The translations under genes and the position numbers were made by a program. From Hirudo medicinalis (Eukaryota > Annelida > Clitellata > Hirudinida > Hirudinidae), in assembly GCA_011800805.1 (NCBI GenBank), contig MPNW01000051.1:64269-128268 (forward strand): a stretch of 64,000 nucleotides of DNA. Reading direction: 5' to 3'. Positions within the stretch are counted from its first letter, which is position 1. Every line of letters starts with the position of its first letter. This document shows, one piece after another, positions 59,869 to 64,000 of the stretch. Below the pieces are notes generated by a model. That model saw only the letters and a program-made list of their open reading frames with translations. It was not told the origin of the DNA and did not search any database.

Positions 59869-59964
59869 ATTTGTTATTCGCTAATAAATATCCCTAGATC
59901 GATCTTCAAGGTCACGTTCGACCGTTTAAATGGCAGATGCTGGAATTAGACGCACCTGGAAAAG

Positions 59965-60859
59965 ATGTTGACATCGAGCAACTTGCTTCGAATCCTGCTC
60001 CTTCTCTGGTTGACCGGGGAGTCTCTGGAGCAAATGGGGTCGTCCGACGCTTTCCAGGAGTCTTCCAATGTAATCGGAACGATAGACAGACGAGGAGAAG
60101 ACCATCAGACAGAAAGGAATTTTCGAGTCGGCCTGCCAGAGACTCCAGATCAAGTTGAAAGTTTCCACGGCAAAGAGACTTCATCAACCGGCCAATCTAC
60201 TCCACCCATCGACACCGCCACGAGGCCGTTATCCTCGCCGCTCCATTCGCGTGTCCGTGATGGTGACAAGTCTCCCGGTGGAGCTCTCAACGACATCAGT
60301 GTCTTCCAGTTAAGTCCGAGGATCGTAAAAACAGAGTCGGCCACCTATCGTGGATTCGTCAGGGCAGTGAGGATGAAGCACTCGAAGCGCTTGGCCATGG
60401 TTGAGACGTTCAGGGGCGTCCAGTTTGCCTCACTGGGGAGTTTCGTAGTGAAGGGCAATTCCCTCAACATGCCCCCGAGAACCGGGGACAGCAAAATGTT
60501 CGTCCAGTCGCAAGGGAATCAGACAAAGGAGAGATCGATCGAAAAGAGCAGTCCGGCATTGAAGCGACGGAGTTCTGAGGAGGGATTGAAAGGGCCGCCA
60601 AAGCAGCCCCTACCCTCGTTTTACTCCGCGTCTCGATTCATGCCGCCCTCCCAACTACCCATGGGTACGGATTCGATTACCCTGGCCGTGGACTTTGCCG
60701 AAGTTTGTCCTCAGACATTCCCCAGCACCGACCTCCTGAGCAAGCTGGACTCTCTCCGCCGAAGAAAGTTGCTGAGGATAAAAGAAGATGGAAGGAATTA
60801 CAAGGGCAGGCAGAATGTCGAAGACTGTCTCTTCCTCAATCTCTACGTTCCTTTTGAAG
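59965..60859 (+). CDS. Neuroligin / carboxylesterase-like protein, first coding exon (partial)
   Basis: Exon ends at a GAAG/GTGGGT donor in phase 1; 298 codons are visible and the rest must lie in later exons. It starts with a signal peptide (residues 1 to about 22: LRILLLLWLTGESLEQ). An unusually long, Ser/Pro-rich segment follows, then VETFRGVQFASLG, the beta-strand and oxyanion-side entry of the cholinesterase-like fold, and finally VCPQTF ... GRQNVEDCLFLNLYVPFE, the conserved Cys-containing motif (EDCLYLNIYVP in the family) that ends the first exon in many neuroligins. The spacer between GVQFA and EDCLFLN is about 145 residues, longer than the usual 50-70, because of an insertion containing many Ser/Lys residues. 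Whether it is a catalytic esterase or an adhesive neuroligin depends on the nucleophile region, which is outside the window. Confidence 0.8.
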
Positions 60860-61130
60860 GTGGGTCAGTCGGTCGATTCAGAGCAGCTCTGCTGATTTAT
60901 TAGGGAGACATTTGGCGATTGTGTTTGCTCAGATTTATTAGCATTTCATAAAAATAGAAATAAATAAATAAATAAATAAATAAAGTAATTCTCGATATTT
61001 TCAATGCATTTCGAAGGAAATTCTATGAGAAATTACTTCTTTCTTTTTGTTTTTTTTTTGTTTTTTTTTTGTTTTTTTTTTTCATTTCACTTTTCACCTC
61101 TCAATTTCCTGATGGCTCTGAGAAATGCNT

Positions 61131-61275
61131 GTTGCTGTTGTTGTTGCTGTTGTTGTTGTTGTTGCTGTTGTTGTTGTTGTTGCTGTTGTTGTCGTTGTTG
61201 TTGATGATGATGATGATGTTGTTGTTGTCGTTGTCGTTGTTGCTGCTGCTGTTGTTTTTGTTGTTGTTGTTTCGA
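61131..61275 (+). repeat. (TTG/CTG)n microsatellite next to an N
   Basis: TTGCTGTTGTTG repeats with a GAT run in the middle. A single N lies at 61129, so the true length is uncertain. Confidence 0.9.
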
Positions 61276-61331
61276 AACGAAGTTCCGAAAAGCATTGATT
61301 TCCTGAGCCGATTAATTTTCTGACACTGATG

Positions 61332-61380
61332 TGACGTCACTCGTGACGTCATTCGACAACGGGTCCTCCTCCTTATAAAA
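61332..61380 (+). promoter_or_regulatory. Two CRE sites and a TATA box
   Basis: Palindromic TGACGTCA occurs at 61332-61339 and again at 61344-61351, and TATAAAA follows at 61374-61380. Spacing and order resemble CREB/ATF-controlled promoters. No transcript is known to start here. Confidence 0.4.
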
Positions 61381-61429
61381 CACTGTTTATTGCTTGACGT
61401 CGTCAGTCTTTCTTTTGTTGCTGTGTTTA

Positions 61430-62160
61430 ATAATATTATTGTTATTATTTATTTAATATTATTATTACCGTTAAATTAATTATTTATTGTTATTATTATT
61501 ATTACTATTTAGTTATTTATTTATTTATTATCATATTATTTTTAATTTATTATATTAATTAATATTAATATTAGCTAATTAATTAAATAATATTAGTATA
61601 ATATTATATTAATAATATTATTATCATATAATATTAAATAATATTATAATTATAATTATACTAATAATTAATATTAATATTATTTATTAATATTAATTAA
61701 TTAATTAATTATCATCATTATTATTATTATTTAATTACTTATTCAATATTAATATTATTATTTAATTATTTATTTAATTTTAATATTCCTTAAAATTCAT
61801 TTTCGTTTTTCTTTATCTAAGTATTTTTGTCATTTATTCTTGATATTATTGAATAATACACTTTAAAAAGTGTTGCAGAGAATTCAGAGAATGATCACAA
61901 TGACGACTGCGCGCCAATTACTTTCTCACATTTATCAAGATAAATACGCTAAAATTAATTACCAAAAAAATGAAAAAAAAAAAAATATTAATAATTAATA
62001 AATTAATAAATATATAAATTATAAATAGTAATTAGTAAATTAATAACTAATAATTAATAAATAATAATTAATAATTTAATAAATAATAATTAATGATTAA
62101 TAAATTAATAAATAATAATTAATTAATAAATTAATAAATAATAATTAATGATTTCACTCA
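61430..62160. repeat. AT-rich low-complexity region
   Basis: Nearly pure A/T over most of 700 bases, with TTAATTA, ATTATT and AATAAT runs in both orientations. Confidence 0.85.
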
Positions 62161-62324
62161 AATTCGGAAAAATAAACATTTTTGATTTTAAAAGAATGGA
62201 AAATCTTCAAAAATGTCGGATTTCTTGGGAAAATCATCGAAAGGATGGGTTTTTTTTTCTGCAGTTGTTTCGTTGTCGAACAATTCATTCATTACCATGT
62301 TTGCACACCTTTATTCTTCTTATT

Positions 62325-62393
62325 CTTCTTCTTCTTCTTCTTATTATTATTATTATTATTATTAATATTATTATTATTGGTATTATTATTGCC

Positions 62394-62462
<69 letters not shown>

Positions 62463-62495
62463 GTTGTTACTATTATTATTATTATTATTATTACC

Positions 62496-62532
<37 letters not shown>

Positions 62533-62600
62533 CCATCATCATCATTTTTATTATTATTATTATCATTATTATTACGATTATTTTATTTTTTTTTTTTGAG
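62325..62600 (+). repeat. (TTA/TCA)n microsatellite
   Basis: TTC then TTA repeats, a TCA/ATC block at 62500-62545, then TTA again. Confidence 0.95.
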
Positions 62601-62775
62601 TTCAACCTTCGAGAAGTCCGTCTTCTTTCAGCGTCATTAGATCCTTTCATGAAAGTCATTTCAGAAGCTGTTGATGATAAAAGTGCCAATCACAGATGCT
62701 ATCACACCATCGTCAGAACCTCCCCAAAAAAACAACAACAACACTACTACTGCTACTAGTAAAACTAATAAAAAT

Positions 62776-62913
62776 GATAATGATGATGACGACGACGACG
62801 ACGACGATGTCGACGGCGATGATGATGATGATGACGACGACAACGGCGATGACGATGTCGACGGCGATGATGATGATGATGACGACGACAACGGCGATGA
62901 CGATGTCGACGGC

Positions 62914-62958
<45 letters not shown>

Positions 62959-62998
62959 GATGACGTTGATGATGACGATGACGATGATGATGACGATG
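62776..62998 (+). repeat. GAT/GAC minisatellite with a 48-bp unit
   Basis: At least two full copies plus partial copies of a unit built from GATGATGATGACGACGACAA and CGGCGATGACGATGTCGACG, flanked by plain GAT/GAC repeats. It could encode Asp runs but there is no sign that it is translated. Confidence 0.9.
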
Positions 62999-63179
62999 GA
63001 AGTACCACTAATAACTGCAACAGCATGTCAATAAATACATAAAACAGTTATACGTTTTTCTAATATTTTTCTTGACCCAAGCACACATCGACGAAGCATG
63101 TGGGCGCTTGATGCACTCAATCGACCTATCTTGAACTGTGGCGACCTTTGTGGGCTGACCTTTTCTTGAGACAAACTAC

Positions 63180-63199
63180 AACAGCAACAACAGCAACGA

Positions 63200-63234
<35 letters not shown>

Positions 63235-63246
63235 TAAACAACTTAA
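63180..63246 (+). repeat. (ACA)n microsatellite
   Basis: ACAACAGCAACA-type repeats. Confidence 0.9.
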
Positions 63247-63339
63247 ACAATCTTCATTAAATCCTCTCCTGTCATTATCCTCTCTACGACGCCCTACACT
63301 CTTTCGACAGAAAACTTCAAAGGGAGATGGCTTGAAGTT

Positions 63340-63545
63340 CGACGGTTGAAACTGATTGAACTGATTGAAATTGAGTAAAATTGAGTGAACTGATTGAATT
63401 TGAATGAAATTGATTGAAATTTTGTGAATTGGTTGAAATTGATTGAAATTAAACTGATTGAATTCGATTGAACTAATTGAAATCGACTGAACTGATTGAA
63501 AGCGATTGACTTGATTGAAATCGACTGAACTGATTGAATCGAAAA
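63340..63545 (+). repeat. Tandem array of GATTGAA(AT/CT) units
   Basis: About 20 imperfect units of ATTGAAATTG or AACTGATTGA, about 10-11 bp each. Confidence 0.9.
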
Positions 63546-63794
63546 TCCAGGACAAATCGAAGTAACTTCCTGAAGCAAAGAATCATCTCATCGGACTGCA
63601 AGAATAATGTCAGACCCTGACTTTGGAGAGGGTTGAGCCGTCATTGGGCGGTCATTATGACTGTAAAGCCTCCTCAGACGAGTTCTGCTGAGTGCTTTAC
63701 GAACCAACCTTGGACGTCTTCTGTCGGATTTAAGTCTTTATTTACTACGCCCGGGAATCAATGGACAATGAATGATTCATCGAATCCAACAAAA

Positions 63795-63886
63795 TCTCCT
63801 CTTCTTCATTTTCTCCTTCTTCTTCATCATCGTCGTCGTCGTCGTCGTCGTCGTCATCGTCATCATCATCGTCATCGTCATCGTCG

Positions 63887-63942
<56 letters not shown>

Positions 63943-63995
63943 GTCATCATCATCGTCATCATCATCATCGTGATTATTATTATTATTATTGTTGT
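63795..63995 (+). repeat. (TCA/TCG)n microsatellite at the window edge
   Basis: Long TTC, TCG and TCATCA run ending in TTA repeats. Confidence 0.95.
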
Positions 63996-64000
63996 TGTCC

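Larger units (their letters stand above)
55915..59964. other. Four-kilobase intergenic region with simple repeats
   Basis: No gene recognised on either strand. It holds a TGACGTTCGACGTC tandem pair at about 57161-57188, (CAT)n at 57838-57892, a long (GAA)n at 58388-58511, a possible tRNA-derived repeat at about 58790-58870 (minus-strand GGTTCGAATC), CT and GA tracts at 59000-59160, a GAC/GAT run at 59310-59360, a roughly 10-bp tandem array at 59460-59690 and GGAC repeats at 59808-59866. Some open frames of 60-80 codons exist but resemble nothing. Confidence 0.5.
60860..64000. other. Start of a large intron, mostly simple sequence
   Basis: If the neuroligin-like gene continues to the right, this is its first intron. 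It holds (TTG)n, AT-rich and (ATT)n tracts, GAT/GAC minisatellites and a possible internal promoter at 61332-61380. No later exon of the gene was recognised here. Confidence 0.5.

Noticed and set aside
62148..62759. 203-codon ORF with Ile and Leu runs
   Set aside because: Translation of an (ATT)n microsatellite.
62661..63042. Ser- or Asp-rich ORFs on both strands
   Set aside because: Translations of GAT/GAC repeats, no start context or homology.
63028..63578. 175-codon and 94-codon ORFs rich in SIxFNQ
   Set aside because: Arise from the GATTGAA tandem array.

Overview
The window is nuclear DNA of an invertebrate animal. It is AT-rich, full of trinucleotide microsatellites, and most genes are split into many short exons with GT-AG junctions. 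The gene content is metazoan: cohesin SMC3, COP1 ubiquitin ligase, an NCAM/fasciclin-2-type adhesion molecule, a CD109/TEP-type thioester protein, a TRIM-like protein and a neuroligin-like first exon. A lophotrochozoan, perhaps an annelid such as a leech, is my guess from the overall style (ATT/ATC repeats, gypsy and LINE relics, intron density). The sequence alone does not prove it. Exon chains below were built by hand from reading frame, splice sites and homology remembered from the families. Most junctions agree in phase.

Layout. 461-4174 (+): intronless SF3B1. 4922-5874 (-): three-exon mitochondrial-type hydroxyacyl-thioester dehydratase (HTD2-like). 6103-6402 (-): small ORF that looks like a diverged piece of the SF3B1 N-terminal region. 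7196-16839 (-): complete 31-exon SMC3, including one AT-AC (U12-type) intron and one GC-AG intron. 17284-20145 (-): intronless TRIP12-like HECT ligase. 21643-25647 (+): four-exon type II membrane protein, probably a Golgi enzyme, whose first intron carries a dead gypsy integrase. 26903-32738 (-): five-Ig, two-FN3 NCAM-like receptor in 19 exons. 33448-43618 (+): 37-exon thioester protein. 44861-45465 (-): two-exon secreted cysteine-containing small protein. 46685-49493 (+): RING/B-box/coiled-coil protein with an NHL-like C-terminus. 50443-55914 (+): COP1 in at least 22 exons. 59965-60859 (+): first coding exon of a neuroligin/carboxylesterase-like protein that runs on past the window. The last 3 kb are mostly simple repeats.

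The genes do not form a single pathway. They are a mixture of housekeeping nuclear genes (SF3B1, SMC3, COP1, the HECT ligase) and surface or secreted genes (NCAM-like, thioester protein, small secreted protein, neuroligin-like). NCAM-like and the thioester gene are divergent, with about 0.7 kb between their start codons.

The most interesting points are: an ATATCCTT...TTCCTTGAC...AC minor-class intron in SMC3; several apparent GC-AG introns; two very long intronless genes among intron-dense neighbours (retrogene candidates); an SF3B1-like fragment close to SF3B1; a tRNA-derived SINE family that seems to seed ATT microsatellites; a 127-bp duplication across a single N that is probably an assembly error; and a possible CRE/TATA promoter in the intron of the neuroligin-like gene.
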